A stretch of 64,000 nt of DNA, taken from assembly GCF_029761915.1 (NCBI RefSeq), contig NZ_CP121695.1, forward strand, positions 3,439,501 to 3,503,500, given 5' to 3'. Source of the DNA: Bradyrhizobium sp. CB1650. GTDB lineage: Bacteria; Pseudomonadota; Alphaproteobacteria; Rhizobiales; Xanthobacteraceae. Under the pieces are notes generated by a model. It searched no databases. It was given only the letters and a program-made list of their open reading frames with translations, and was not told the DNA's origin. Position 1 is the stretch's first letter; each line of letters starts with the position of its first letter. A program made the translations under genes and the position numbers. This document shows, one piece after another, positions 54,025-62,811 of the stretch.

Positions 54025-55320
54025 ATGAAGATCGGTCTTTGCGTCATCGACATGCCGGCCTCGCTCGGCGGCGGCTACGTGTTCCGCGAAAGCCTGGCGC
54101 AGGCGGCGCTAGCGAATCCGGGCCGGCACACGATCGAACTGGTGAAGGCGCGGCCGCGCCAGCCGAAATTCGACCAGAGCTCGATCGGCGCTTCGCTCGG
54201 CAAGGCGGTGCGGCGAGGGGGCGTCGCCTCCGTCCTCAATCCCGCTTTTCTCAAGACTGGTGTCCGCAAGGTGGCGCGCAAGGTGCTTCGATCAGGCGGC
54301 GGGTCAGGCTCCGTCGAACCGCAGGTTCGCTCCTATGTCGATTGGGCCATCGAACAGAAATTGACCTGGCCAAATCCGGACGTCGTGCGCGATTTCGACG
54401 CCGATGTCCGCGACCGGAATTTCGACCTGCTCTGGTTCAACAATATCGAGCCGATCCACATCGGCGTTCCCTACATTTACAACGTATTCGATCTGCAGCA
54501 CCGGGTGCAGCCGTGGTTTCCCGAAGTTAGCGACAAGGGCCAATACCGGCTCCGCGAAGGCAGCTATTCGGAAGCCGTGCGCCGCGCCGCCTTCGTCGTC
54601 ACCTCGTCCGAGGAAACCAGGGAGCAGGTGAGCCTGTTCTATGGCGTGCCATCCGACCGCATTCGCGTGATCCCTTTCCCGACGCCGCAGCCGGCGACCG
54701 ATGCGGCCGCTGTGCCGCCGAAGATGAGCGAGGCGGAGCTCCGCGCAAAGCACGGAATCAAGGGGCCTTATCTGTTCTATCCGGCGCAGTTCTGGCCGCA
54801 CAAGAACCACATCAACCTGCTGCGCGGGCTGAAGGTGCTGCGCGAGAAGCATGGGCTCGAGCATTCCATGGTCTTCACGGGCGCCGACCATGGCAATGCC
54901 GACTTCGTCAAGGCGGAGGCACGATCGCTCGGGTTGGCCGACAAGGTTCATTTCGCCGGCTTCATTTCCTATGACGAGGTTGCCGCACTCTACCGGCATG
55001 CCTTTGCCATGACGTATGTGACCTTCTTCGGGCCCGACAATCTGCCGCCGCTGGAAGCGTTCGCGTTCGGATGTCCCGTCGTGCTGTCCGACATCCCCGG
55101 CATCGAAAAGCTGTTCGAGGATGCCGTCGTGCCGGTCAACCATCGCGATCCCTCCTCGATTGCAGCCGGTGTCAAGAGGCTGGTTGACGATCCCGCCGAA
55201 CGCGCGCGGCGAGTGGAGAAGGGCAAACTCATTGCCGCTCGCAATTCGATGCCGAATTACGTCACGCAAGTTCAGGCATTGTTTGATGAATTCGAATCGG
55301 TCCGTCGTTGCTGGCCGTAG
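54025..55320 (+). CDS. GT4 glycosyltransferase
   Basis: 431-residue GT-B enzyme of family GT4. The N-terminal half has MKIGLCVIDMPASLGGGYVF (glycine loop). The C-terminal half has YLFYPAQFWPHKNHINLLRG (donor-site Lys and His), KVHFAGFISYDEVAALYRHA and FFGPDNLPPLEAFAFGCPVV, a variant of the ExFG-type E7E motif in which Pro-Leu-Glu precedes AFAFG. The end of the protein (VRRCWP) is unremarkable. It follows the methyltransferase with 18 bp between them. It transfers a sugar, retaining configuration, to the growing repeat unit. Confidence 0.88.
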   Translation: MKIGLCVIDMPASLGGGYVFRESLAQAALANPGRHTIELVKARPRQPKFDQSSIGASLGKAVRRGGVASVLNPAFLKTGVRKVARKVLRSGGGSGSVEPQVRSYVDWAIEQKLTWPNPDVVRDFDADVRDRNFDLLWFNNIEPIHIGVPYIYNVFDLQHRVQPWFPEVSDKGQYRLREGSYSEAVRRAAFVVTSSEETREQVSLFYGVPSDRIRVIPFPTPQPATDAAAVPPKMSEAELRAKHGIKGPYLFYPAQFWPHKNHINLLRGLKVLREKHGLEHSMVFTGADHGNADFVKAEARSLGLADKVHFAGFISYDEVAALYRHAFAMTYVTFFGPDNLPPLEAFAFGCPVVLSDIPGIEKLFEDAVVPVNHRDPSSIAAGVKRLVDDPAERARRVEKGKLIAARNSMPNYVTQVQALFDEFESVRRCWP

Positions 55321-55349
55321 GGCCATCGCATTGAGGTGAGCAAACCACT

Positions 55350-56498
55350 ATGCGCGTCATGATCATCAGTACCGACTACGGCCCGTTTCTGCGGACGCTG
55401 TACAATCCGAATCCATCCTTGCTCGGCCGGCTGCTCGGCCGCAAATCCGCGCTGCAGGGTGCGTCGTACAAGCAGCAGCTTGATACACGCAACGACACGC
55501 TGTTTGCCGGATCGGATTTCTATTCGCGGAATTTTGTTGCGCTCGGGCACGAGGCGGCGGAGTTCCATGTCAACAACGGCGCCCTGCAGTCGGCCTGGCT
55601 CCGGGAGCGAGGGCAGCAGGTCGGGCCGCGTCCAGCCGTTGCGAGCCCGCTGCGTTCGCCGATTGAGCCGAGCAACATCGATCTCGAGGAGATCATCGTC
55701 AGCCAGGCGCGCGAGATGAAGCCCGACATCATCCTCAACCAGGCGGTGAGCGAAGTCGAAAGCCGGGTGCTGGAGCGCCTCAAGCCGTATTGCAGATTGA
55801 TCGTGGGCCAGATCGCCTCACCCTATCCGGAGAATGAGCCGTATACGGCCTACGATCTGATGATCTCCTCGCTGCCAAATTTCGTGAACTATTACCGCAA
55901 GCGTGGGCTCGCCGCCGAGCCGAACCTCTTGGGATTTGAACCTGGAGTTCTGGAAGAGGTGAAGGTCGCCGAACGCGACGTGTCGCTGTCCTTTGTCGGT
56001 AGCATCACCTCGGATCATGGCTCCCGCTACGATTTGGTCGACCGGTTGGTGCGCGCGACCGATATCCAGATTTGGGGCCGTCTGGTATCGGTCCCTTCGA
56101 GCTCGCCGATCATGAAGCGATATCGAGGCGAGGCCTGGGGCCGCGGCATGTTCGGCGTGCTGGGCCGCTCCAAGATCACCGTCAACCAGCACATCGACAT
56201 CGCCGAAAACTACGCCAACAACATGCGCCTGTTCGAGGCCACCGGCATGGGGGCGCTGCTGATCACCGACTGGAAAGACAACATCGCCGACCTATTCGAG
56301 CCCGGCAAGGAAGTCGTCTGCTACAAATCGGTCGACGAATGCATCGAGCTGATCGACTATTACTCTCGCCACGAGGCGGAGCGGGCAGCGATCGCGGCGG
56401 CCGGACAACGCCGCACCCTGCAAAGCCATTCCTACGCGCAAGTGGTTGCCGATCAGGTCCGCATCTTCGAGCACTATCTGGCGGCCAAGGCCGCATAG
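55350..56498 (+). CDS. CgeB-like glycosyltransferase
   Basis: 382-residue protein of the GT1/CgeB-like group. The N-terminus MRVMIISTDYGPFLRTLY, the segment GSDFYSRNFVALGHEAAEF and the C-terminal block ENYANNMRLFEATGMGALLITD (read in parts), followed by DNIADLFEPGKEVVCY, are typical. The same features recur in the protein encoded at 60561, so the locus holds two intact members of this family and one relic (57498). GAGGTGA lies upstream of the ATG. It is likely to add a sugar in the O-unit. Confidence 0.82.
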   Translation: MRVMIISTDYGPFLRTLYNPNPSLLGRLLGRKSALQGASYKQQLDTRNDTLFAGSDFYSRNFVALGHEAAEFHVNNGALQSAWLRERGQQVGPRPAVASPLRSPIEPSNIDLEEIIVSQAREMKPDIILNQAVSEVESRVLERLKPYCRLIVGQIASPYPENEPYTAYDLMISSLPNFVNYYRKRGLAAEPNLLGFEPGVLEEVKVAERDVSLSFVGSITSDHGSRYDLVDRLVRATDIQIWGRLVSVPSSSPIMKRYRGEAWGRGMFGVLGRSKITVNQHIDIAENYANNMRLFEATGMGALLITDWKDNIADLFEPGKEVVCYKSVDECIELIDYYSRHEAERAAIAAAGQRRTLQSHSYAQVVADQVRIFEHYLAAKAA

Positions 56499-56521
56499 CG
56501 ATTCAATCGGGATCCGACGGC

Positions 56522-57499
56522 GTGATTGGGCAGACTTCAACGGCGTGCATCGCCTGCGGCGCCGGTAATGCGCCGTATATCGGCGAAATCTGGGACGACC
56601 GCTACGGCTCGCCCGGAAAATTCTCGGTCCTGAAATGTGCAAGCTGCGGGCAGATGGTGACGTCGCCGATGCTTCGCGAAGAGGATCTTCCCACGCTCTA
56701 CAGCCGCTATTACCCGAGGCGGAACGTCGACCTCAAAGCGATCAAGCGCGAGGCCGACGCCGTTCTCGCCGCAGGTGCCGAACACAAAAGGCATCGCGAG
56801 GGCTCCGACAATCAGGGGCAGTATCTGGTCAAGCCGGGGCAGAAGGTGCTGGATATCGGTTGCGGTTCCTGCGTGTCGCTGATCGAAGTGCGCAATCTCG
56901 GTGGCAAGGCCTGGGGAATCGAGACCGATCCCAATGTAGGCGCCATCGCCGATCATTTCGGCCTCGATGTGCATATCGGCAGCATCCATGACGAGCCGTT
57001 TCCGGGCGAGGATTTCGATCTGATCGTGCTCAACCAGGTCATCGAGCACGTACCTGATCCAATCGCGCTGCTGAAGCTGGTACGTCGACGGCTTCGTCCG
57101 GACGGCAAGGTGGTGCTGGCCTTCCCCAACACAGCATCTCTTAACAAGCGGGTTACCGGACGCCGCTGGATCAACTGGCACATTCCGTATCATTTGCACC
57201 ATTACAACAAGCGGTCCTTCACGCTGATTGCAGAGCAGGCGGGTTATGGCGTGGCGAGCATGCAAACAATCACGCCGAACGTGTGGACGATTTTGCAGAT
57301 GCAGGCATTGCTGCGTCCGGCAAGCGAGCAACAAGCCGCCGCTTGGGGGGATTCGACGACGGCAACCGCGGCCGAGGCTCCTGTGACCGTCAAGAAGCAT
57401 CTCGTGTCCATCGCCCACGCGATCATCGGTCCGTTCAACCGGATCATGGATCAAATGGGGCTGGGCGACAGCCTGCTGGTCAAGCTCCGGCCAAAGTGA
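56522..57499 (+). CDS. SAM-dependent methyltransferase with zinc ribbon
   Basis: 325-residue protein similar in build to that encoded at 42421. The N-terminal ribbon has CIACGAGN and CASCGQ. The core has VLDIGCGSCVSLIEVRNLGG (motif I, about residues 108-127), WGIETDPNVGAIAD, FDLIVLNQVIEHVPDPIALL and LRPDGKVVLAFPN. The C-terminal HLHHYNKRSFTLIAEQAGY is shared with sugar methyltransferases. GTG at 56522 is the start; the overlapping longer frame lies in the preceding gene. It probably methylates a sugar in the glycan. Confidence 0.85.
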   Translation: MIGQTSTACIACGAGNAPYIGEIWDDRYGSPGKFSVLKCASCGQMVTSPMLREEDLPTLYSRYYPRRNVDLKAIKREADAVLAAGAEHKRHREGSDNQGQYLVKPGQKVLDIGCGSCVSLIEVRNLGGKAWGIETDPNVGAIADHFGLDVHIGSIHDEPFPGEDFDLIVLNQVIEHVPDPIALLKLVRRRLRPDGKVVLAFPNTASLNKRVTGRRWINWHIPYHLHHYNKRSFTLIAEQAGYGVASMQTITPNVWTILQMQALLRPASEQQAAAWGDSTTATAAEAPVTVKKHLVSIAHAIIGPFNRIMDQMGLGDSLLVKLRPK

Positions 57500-57672
57500 G
57501 CGGGAAGAAGCCTGCGTCGAAATCCCGCACCGCCAATCCGTCGCTGCGACGCAGGATTGTCACACCCGATCCGCTATTCCTGTCGCTTGCCGCGTCGGAT
57601 TTCTTGGTCAAGAACCTCAATGATCTCGGCTGCGATGCCGCCGGCCTGACGGCCAATTGCACACAGCTGTAG
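57498..57672 (+). pseudogene. N-terminal relic of a CgeB-like glycosyltransferase
   Basis: A 58-codon frame starting with GTG inside the methyltransferase stop. Its end, SDFLVKNLNDLGCDAAGLTA then NCTQL, closely resembles SDFYTKHLKDLGCEAFDLIA then NCVPL of the glycosyltransferase encoded at 60561. A TAG stops it exactly where the intact proteins continue with QAAWLRENG. I read it as the start of a third glycosyltransferase gene of this family, decayed after a duplication. The 138 bp that follow up to rmlA hold no further match that I can see. Confidence 0.7.
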
Positions 57673-57810
57673 TCGGCGCGCGTTGCGAAGCTGGCCCATA
57701 GCCAAATGACGTTTCGGTCAGACGGGATTTTGCAGCGTTGTTTCGGCAACGCCGGTTCTGGGCCGTAGCACGGCCTGACGATCACGCAGTTGACAAGAGA
57801 AGGAAAACAG

Positions 57811-58686
57811 ATGTTGCGCCGGGGTATCGTGCTGGCCGGGGGAACGGGCTCACGTCTTTTCCCGATGACATCGGCAGTGAGCAAGCAGCTGCTTCCGATC
57901 TATGACAAGCCGATGATCTACTACTCGCTCTCGACGCTGTTGCTGAGCGATATCCGCGAGATATTGCTCATCTCGACGCCGCGCGACGTTCCCCTGTTTC
58001 GCGAGCTCTTGGGCGATGGATCTCGCCTGGGTATCCGTCTCGAGTTCGCTGTTCAGCAGCGGCCGGCCGGGCTTGCCGAGGCATTCCTGATTGGCGAAAG
58101 TTTCCTGGATAGTGCTCCCAGTGCGTTGGTCCTGGGCGACAACGTTTTCTATGGCGAAGGCTTCTCGGATCACCTGAGCAGCGCGAGCAGACGCGGAGTT
58201 GGCGCGACCATCTTCAGCTATCCGGTGCAAAATCCGCGTGACTTCGGCGTCGTGGTCTTCGATGAGCATGGCCGTGCGACCGACATCGAGGAAAAGCCGG
58301 AAAAGCCTAAATCAAGTTCCGCAGTGGTTGGTCTCTATTTTTACGACGAGCGAGCGCCACGCTTTGCGCGGACGCTGACGCCTTCGGCGCGCGGCGAACT
58401 GGAAATCACCGACCTGAACCGGCGATACCTCGAGACGCGTGAGCTTTACGTCGAGCAGCTCGGTCGAGGCTTTGCATGGCTCGACACCGGAACCTGCGCG
58501 TCGATGCTCGATGCGACAAACTTCGTTGCGACGTTGCAGAGGCGGCAGGGACTGCGGATCGCCTGCCTCGAGGAAATCGCGTTCCGCAAGGGCTGGATCA
58601 CCAAAACGGAACTCGCGGCCGCGGCAGCTCGATTTGGCGCTAGCGAATACGGCGCCTACCTGCTCGAGCTGCCTTTGTTCATGTGA
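57811..58686 (+). CDS. rmlA: Glucose-1-phosphate thymidylyltransferase (RmlA)
   Basis: 291-residue enzyme that forms dTDP-glucose from glucose-1-phosphate and dTTP, first step of dTDP-deoxysugar synthesis. Landmarks are RGIVLAGGTGSRLFPMT (nucleotide loop), SKQLLPIYDKPMIYYSLSTL, LVLGDNVFYGEG, EEKPEKPKSS, AVVGLYFYD and GFAWLDTGTCASMLDAT. AGAAGG precedes the ATG. With the FdtA- and FdtB-like genes downstream and rmlB at the window edge, it supplies dTDP-4-keto-6-deoxyglucose for a 3-amino sugar. RmlC and RmlD are not in the window. Confidence 0.95.
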   Translation: MLRRGIVLAGGTGSRLFPMTSAVSKQLLPIYDKPMIYYSLSTLLLSDIREILLISTPRDVPLFRELLGDGSRLGIRLEFAVQQRPAGLAEAFLIGESFLDSAPSALVLGDNVFYGEGFSDHLSSASRRGVGATIFSYPVQNPRDFGVVVFDEHGRATDIEEKPEKPKSSSAVVGLYFYDERAPRFARTLTPSARGELEITDLNRRYLETRELYVEQLGRGFAWLDTGTCASMLDATNFVATLQRRQGLRIACLEEIAFRKGWITKTELAAAAARFGASEYGAYLLELPLFM

Positions 58687-58791
58687 CCCTTGCATGACGC
58701 TGGAGCGCATGCCATGCGGGGAGTAATGCTTCTATCGCGGCTTCTCCTCGAGCGGGCAAACGGCTAGTTGCAGATCCCGAGCGCGATCAAG

Positions 58792-59937
58792 ATGAATCAG
58801 AAACCCTCAACAATCGGCCCAGACATGCAAGCCACCGTCGTTCCTTTGGCCAGCCCTCGTCGTGATGTTGCGCGCTATGAGGCCGATCTCATCGAGGTGA
58901 CGCGTCGTGTCATTGCCTCGGGCAGCTACATTGGTGGCCCCGAGCTTGATGCATTGGAGAAAGGGCTCGCGCGCTCGATTGGGACGGAGGCGGTGACCGG
59001 CGTCGGCAGTGGCACCGACGCCTTGATCTTTGCGATGCAAGCGGCCGGCGTCTCCCGTGGAGACGAGGTCATCGTTCCCTCGCATACGGCTGGTCCGAGT
59101 GTAGCCGCGATCAACGCGCTGCCTGCCACGCCCGTTTTCGTCGATGTCGAGTTCGATACGGCCTGCATCGATGTGAACTGCGTTGCGGCCGCGATCGGCC
59201 GGCGAACCAAGGCGATCCTTGCCGTTCACCTCTACGGTCATCCGGCTCGGATCGACGAATTGGTCCGGTTGGCTGCGGATCGCGGGGTTTCGGTTATCGA
59301 GGATTGCGCCCAGGCGCAAGGCGCGCGCCTGATGGACAGGCCGGTCGGCTCCTTCGGCCGGTTTGGGTGCTTCTCGTTTTATCCGACCAAGAATCTCGGC
59401 GCGATCGGAGACGCAGGCGCGGTCGCAGGCTCTGCCGCCGGCGTAAGCCTCGTCCGTCAACTGCGGACCTATGGCTGGCGAGAGCCGCAGTTCGCGGAAA
59501 TTCCCGGTGGACGCTGCTCGCGCCTCGACGAGTTGCAGGCTGGCTTCCTGAATGTGCGGCTCAAGGGGCTGGATGAGGATGTTCGGGCGCGCCGCGAGAT
59601 CGCGCGCGCCTACAACGAACGCCTGGCGGGTTTGCCGATCGCGCTGCCCGTCGAGCACAAGGGCGCCTATCACGCCTACCATTTGTTCGTCATCAAGTCG
59701 GACCGCCGCGACGCCCTCAAGGAACATCTGGCGAAGTCGGGTGTGATGACCAGCATCCACTATCCATTCCCGGCGCATCGCCAGCCCGGGCTTGCCGCCG
59801 GCAGCCGCACCGAAGGGACGTTGGATGTGACGGACAGGCTGCAGCAGCAGATCCTCAGTCTTCCAATCTTCGCTACGATGTCGCGTGGCGAAGTGGATCG
59901 GGTCGCCGAAGCCGTGCGCGGATTCTTTGGGGACTAG
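58792..59937 (+). CDS. dTDP-3-keto-6-deoxyhexose aminotransferase (FdtB/QdtB-like)
   Basis: 381-residue DegT-family PLP enzyme. Landmarks are VVPLASPRRDVARYEADLIE, GSYIGGPELDALEKGLA, GVGSGTDALIFAM, VIEDCAQAQGARL and FSFYPTKNLGAIGDAGA with the PLP Lys. These are characteristic of the 3-aminotransferases that make dTDP-Fuc3N or dTDP-Qui3N. The assignment is strengthened by the neighbouring ketoisomerase gene, 2 bp downstream. The start among three nearby candidates (TTG 58768, ATG 58792, ATG 58825) is not certain. Confidence 0.87.
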   Translation: MNQKPSTIGPDMQATVVPLASPRRDVARYEADLIEVTRRVIASGSYIGGPELDALEKGLARSIGTEAVTGVGSGTDALIFAMQAAGVSRGDEVIVPSHTAGPSVAAINALPATPVFVDVEFDTACIDVNCVAAAIGRRTKAILAVHLYGHPARIDELVRLAADRGVSVIEDCAQAQGARLMDRPVGSFGRFGCFSFYPTKNLGAIGDAGAVAGSAAGVSLVRQLRTYGWREPQFAEIPGGRCSRLDELQAGFLNVRLKGLDEDVRARREIARAYNERLAGLPIALPVEHKGAYHAYHLFVIKSDRRDALKEHLAKSGVMTSIHYPFPAHRQPGLAAGSRTEGTLDVTDRLQQQILSLPIFATMSRGEVDRVAEAVRGFFGD

Positions 59938-59939
59938 TC

Positions 59940-60356
59940 ATGTCGAGCGGCCGGACAGCCAATGCCTTGAGCAGGGTCACGCGTGGAAGCGCCAAGCTGG
60001 TTGGCGATGATCGCGGCACGTTGGGCGTGGTCGACCTGGTCGGGCACGCGCCTTTCGTGCCGGTGCGCATCTTCTGGATCTCGGATGTTCCGGCGGGAAA
60101 GGTACGGGGAGGGCATGCGCACAAGGCGTGCAGCCAGTTTGTCGTTTGCCTTCACGGCAGGGTCGTGGTCGATGCCTTCGACGGAACCGCAAACGAGCGC
60201 TTTGTGCTCGAGGCCGGCGATTTCATCAATCTGGTTCCGGGAATCTTCGCGACCGAAGAGTTCGTCGAACCGGGCTCGCTGCTGCTGGTCGTCTGTGATC
60301 GGCCCTACGAGGCGCACGATTATATCCACGACAAGGACGCCCTGAAGCCTGATTGA
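59940..60356 (+). CDS. dTDP-6-deoxyhex-4-ulose 3,4-ketoisomerase (FdtA/QdtA-like cupin)
   Basis: 138-residue cupin. It fits the FdtA/QdtA family that moves the keto group from C4 to C3 of dTDP-4-keto-6-deoxyglucose before transamination. Family landmarks are DDRGTLGVVDL, FVPVRIFWISDVPAGKVRG then GHAHK (catalytic His region), CSQFVVCLHGRVVVDAFDG and FINLVPGIFATEEF. It follows the aminotransferase gene by 2 bp. Whether the product has the gluco (Qui3N) or galacto (Fuc3N) form cannot be read from the sequence by eye. Confidence 0.88.
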   Translation: MSSGRTANALSRVTRGSAKLVGDDRGTLGVVDLVGHAPFVPVRIFWISDVPAGKVRGGHAHKACSQFVVCLHGRVVVDAFDGTANERFVLEAGDFINLVPGIFATEEFVEPGSLLLVVCDRPYEAHDYIHDKDALKPD

Positions 60357-60560
60357 TCGGTAATCGATCGGATACGTCACCTACATCCCACAATCGCGAT
60401 CGATTGCGCTTGGTTGACCCATGGCCCGATCGGTCCCGTCAATCGTCTGGCCTGCGCTTGGTTTGGGAGATAGCCTCTTGGTCGTGCTGCGTAGGAATTG
60501 AATGCGCCGGAACGCCGACGGCGAAGCGTACGAACAGGACTGGAGTCAACCGGAAGGGCC

Positions 60561-61688
60561 ATGCGCATCGTTTTTGTCGATACCTATTACAGGCGCTTCC
60601 TGGGGGAGCACTACGCGCGCAATTCTCAGCTTGCGAGCGAGAGTTATGCGCTACAGCATCGCTCGTTGATCGAGGCCCGCTTCGGGACGTCGGATTTCTA
60701 CACGAAGCACCTCAAGGACCTCGGCTGCGAAGCCTTTGACCTGATCGCGAATTGCGTTCCCCTTCAGGCCGCCTGGCTGAGGGAAAATGGCCGCAACGCG
60801 AGGCTATTTCACTACGCGGCGCCGCACCGGTTCTACCGTCTTCCAATCCTCGGCCACGTCGTGGCCGCACTGCCCGGTCTTCTCAGCACGGTACTTGAGC
60901 AGGTGCGCTCGCTGCGGCCGGATGTGCTGTATTGTCACGACCTGTCGCTGTTTCCGAGCTGGTTTCTCGGCAGGATCCGCAAGCACGTCAAGCTGGTGGT
61001 CGGGCAGATTGCCTATGCTTTGCCGCCGGACAGCTTCGTCGGGGGATACGATCTCATTCTGACCTCGTTTCCGCATTTCGTGGATCGCATCAAGGCGAAG
61101 GGAGTCGATTCGGAATATTTTCGCCTGGGTTTCGACCGCCGAATGTCGGCTGGCTTCGACGGGATTCCGAGGGATATCGAGTTTTCTTTCGTCGGCGCTC
61201 TCGGCCGGAGCCATGGGTCCGCGCTTCCGCTTCTGGAACGACTTTGCCGCGAAACGCCGATAAGGATTTACGGCTACGGCATAGATGGCGTGCCAGGCAA
61301 TTCGCCGATCCGGGAGCGATATGAGGGCGAGGTCTGGGGTCTCGACATGTACCGGATCCTGGCGCGCAGCAGGGTGACGCTCAACCGGCACATCGGCGTC
61401 GCGGAAAATTTCGCCAACAACATGCGTTTGTATGAAGCGACGGGCATGGGAGCTCTGTTGCTGACTGAACGGAAGGACAATCTGAGCGATCTGTTTGTGC
61501 CGGGCGAGGAAGTCGAGATCTATTCCGGTCCCGACGACGCAGTCGAGAAAGTCTCCTCTCTCCTGCGTGATACCGAGCGTTGCGCCAGGATTGCAGCCGC
61601 CGGGCAAGCTCGCACGTTGATGGAGCACACCTATCGCGAGCGCATGAAGGAATTGATGCTGATCCTCGAGCGGCGCATTGTGACATGA
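60561..61688 (+). CDS. CgeB-like glycosyltransferase
   Basis: 375-residue paralog of the protein encoded at 55350. It has MRIVFVDTYYRRFLGEHYAR, GTSDFYTKHLKDLGCEAFDL, VAENFANNMRLYEATGMGAL then LLTERKDNLSDLFVPGEEV, and the C-terminal AAAGQARTLMEHTY shared by both. CGGAAGG precedes the ATG. The longer frame upstream (from 60498) has no similarity. About 200 bp separate it from the ketoisomerase gene, with no gene between. It probably adds one residue of the repeat unit. Confidence 0.83.
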   Translation: MRIVFVDTYYRRFLGEHYARNSQLASESYALQHRSLIEARFGTSDFYTKHLKDLGCEAFDLIANCVPLQAAWLRENGRNARLFHYAAPHRFYRLPILGHVVAALPGLLSTVLEQVRSLRPDVLYCHDLSLFPSWFLGRIRKHVKLVVGQIAYALPPDSFVGGYDLILTSFPHFVDRIKAKGVDSEYFRLGFDRRMSAGFDGIPRDIEFSFVGALGRSHGSALPLLERLCRETPIRIYGYGIDGVPGNSPIRERYEGEVWGLDMYRILARSRVTLNRHIGVAENFANNMRLYEATGMGALLLTERKDNLSDLFVPGEEVEIYSGPDDAVEKVSSLLRDTERCARIAAAGQARTLMEHTYRERMKELMLILERRIVT

Positions 61689-61762
61689 GCTCGGAGATCG
61701 GAGAGACGGAACGTTCGAAGCGTCGGGTCATGGCAAGTCAGGACGACTGCAGGCGTGGAGCA

Positions 61763-62791
61763 ATGATGGACCGCGTTTACTGCACCTGCTTCGACCGCAA
61801 CTACCTGTCGCGCGGACTAGCACTTTATCACTCGCTTCGAAGGCATGCCCCTGGCTCCAGGCTTTGGGTCCTCTGTCTGGATCAGGCCGCCTATCGGTTG
61901 CTGCGCGACCAGGCTTTGCCGGACCTGATCCCCGTACAGCTCTCCGAGTTCGAGGCTGCTGATCCCGATGTGGCCGCGACCAGGACAAGCCGGAGCCTCG
62001 TCGAATACTACTTCACGCTCTCCCCGGCCTGGCTGCTCTACGTGGCGCAACAGGAGGCCGGCTCGGACTGGGTAACCTATCTTGATGGCGATCTGTTTTT
62101 CTTTGGTTCGCCCGAGCCGATCTACGAAGAGCTCGACGGCGCAGCCCTTGCCATCATTCCTCATCGTTATCCGCCTGCGCTCGAGCGACTGAAGCGGTTC
62201 GGGATTTACAATGTGGGATGGGTCGGAGCCCGGACCGATCCCGATGGTCTGGCCCCGCTGCGATGGTGGCGGGAGAAGTGCATCGAGTGGTGCCATGACT
62301 ATGTCAACGGCGAGCGGTTTGCCGACCAGGGATATCTTCAGGAACTCGCCAGGCGATTCCCGCGGGTGAAGGCGATCGAAAATCCCGGTGCAAACCTCGC
62401 GCCGTGGAATCTGGCGAATTACCGGATCGGCTTTCGCGCTCGCCAGCTCCTGATCGACGATGCTCAGCCGCTCATCTTCTTCCATTTCCAGGGTGTAAAG
62501 AGGGGATTCGGCTGCTTCATCTTCAACAATCACCGCAACTACGAGGCGCCGTTCACCAGTGTCGTGCGGGAGCACATCTACAGGCCTTATGTGGATGAGA
62601 TGCTGAGGATCGAGCAGGGAATTGATCCGAGCATCGACGTGTCAGATGCTAGGCCTCTCGCGCGCGCCGATGTCAACGCGTTCTGGCGCCGCCTTGAGAA
62701 TGTGATCCGGAGGGCGCGCAACCGCTGGTTCCAGATGCTCGATATCGTGACGGGGCGGGCGTTTCTGGTCTTGCGAGGCAAGGCCTACTGA
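61763..62791 (+). CDS. GT8-like glycosyltransferase
   Basis: About 342 residues. The N-terminal DRVYCTCFDRNYLSRGLALY and SLRRHAPGSRLWVLCLD resemble GT8-type or related GT-A enzymes. The DxD metal motif lies in WVTYLDGDLFFFGSPEPIY (about residue 98), followed by NVGWVGARTDPDGLAPLRWW and FADQGYLQELARRFP. IFFHFQGVKRGFG is in the acceptor region. GGAG lies close to ATGATG at 61763-61768. An upstream ATG at 61685, overlapping the previous stop (ATGA), adds 26 residues without similarity, so I prefer the later start. It is the last plus-strand gene of the operon. Confidence 0.78.
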   Translation: MMDRVYCTCFDRNYLSRGLALYHSLRRHAPGSRLWVLCLDQAAYRLLRDQALPDLIPVQLSEFEAADPDVAATRTSRSLVEYYFTLSPAWLLYVAQQEAGSDWVTYLDGDLFFFGSPEPIYEELDGAALAIIPHRYPPALERLKRFGIYNVGWVGARTDPDGLAPLRWWREKCIEWCHDYVNGERFADQGYLQELARRFPRVKAIENPGANLAPWNLANYRIGFRARQLLIDDAQPLIFFHFQGVKRGFGCFIFNNHRNYEAPFTSVVREHIYRPYVDEMLRIEQGIDPSIDVSDARPLARADVNAFWRRLENVIRRARNRWFQMLDIVTGRAFLVLRGKAY

Positions 62792-62811
62792 GCGGTGTAA
62801 CGTGCGGCGGA

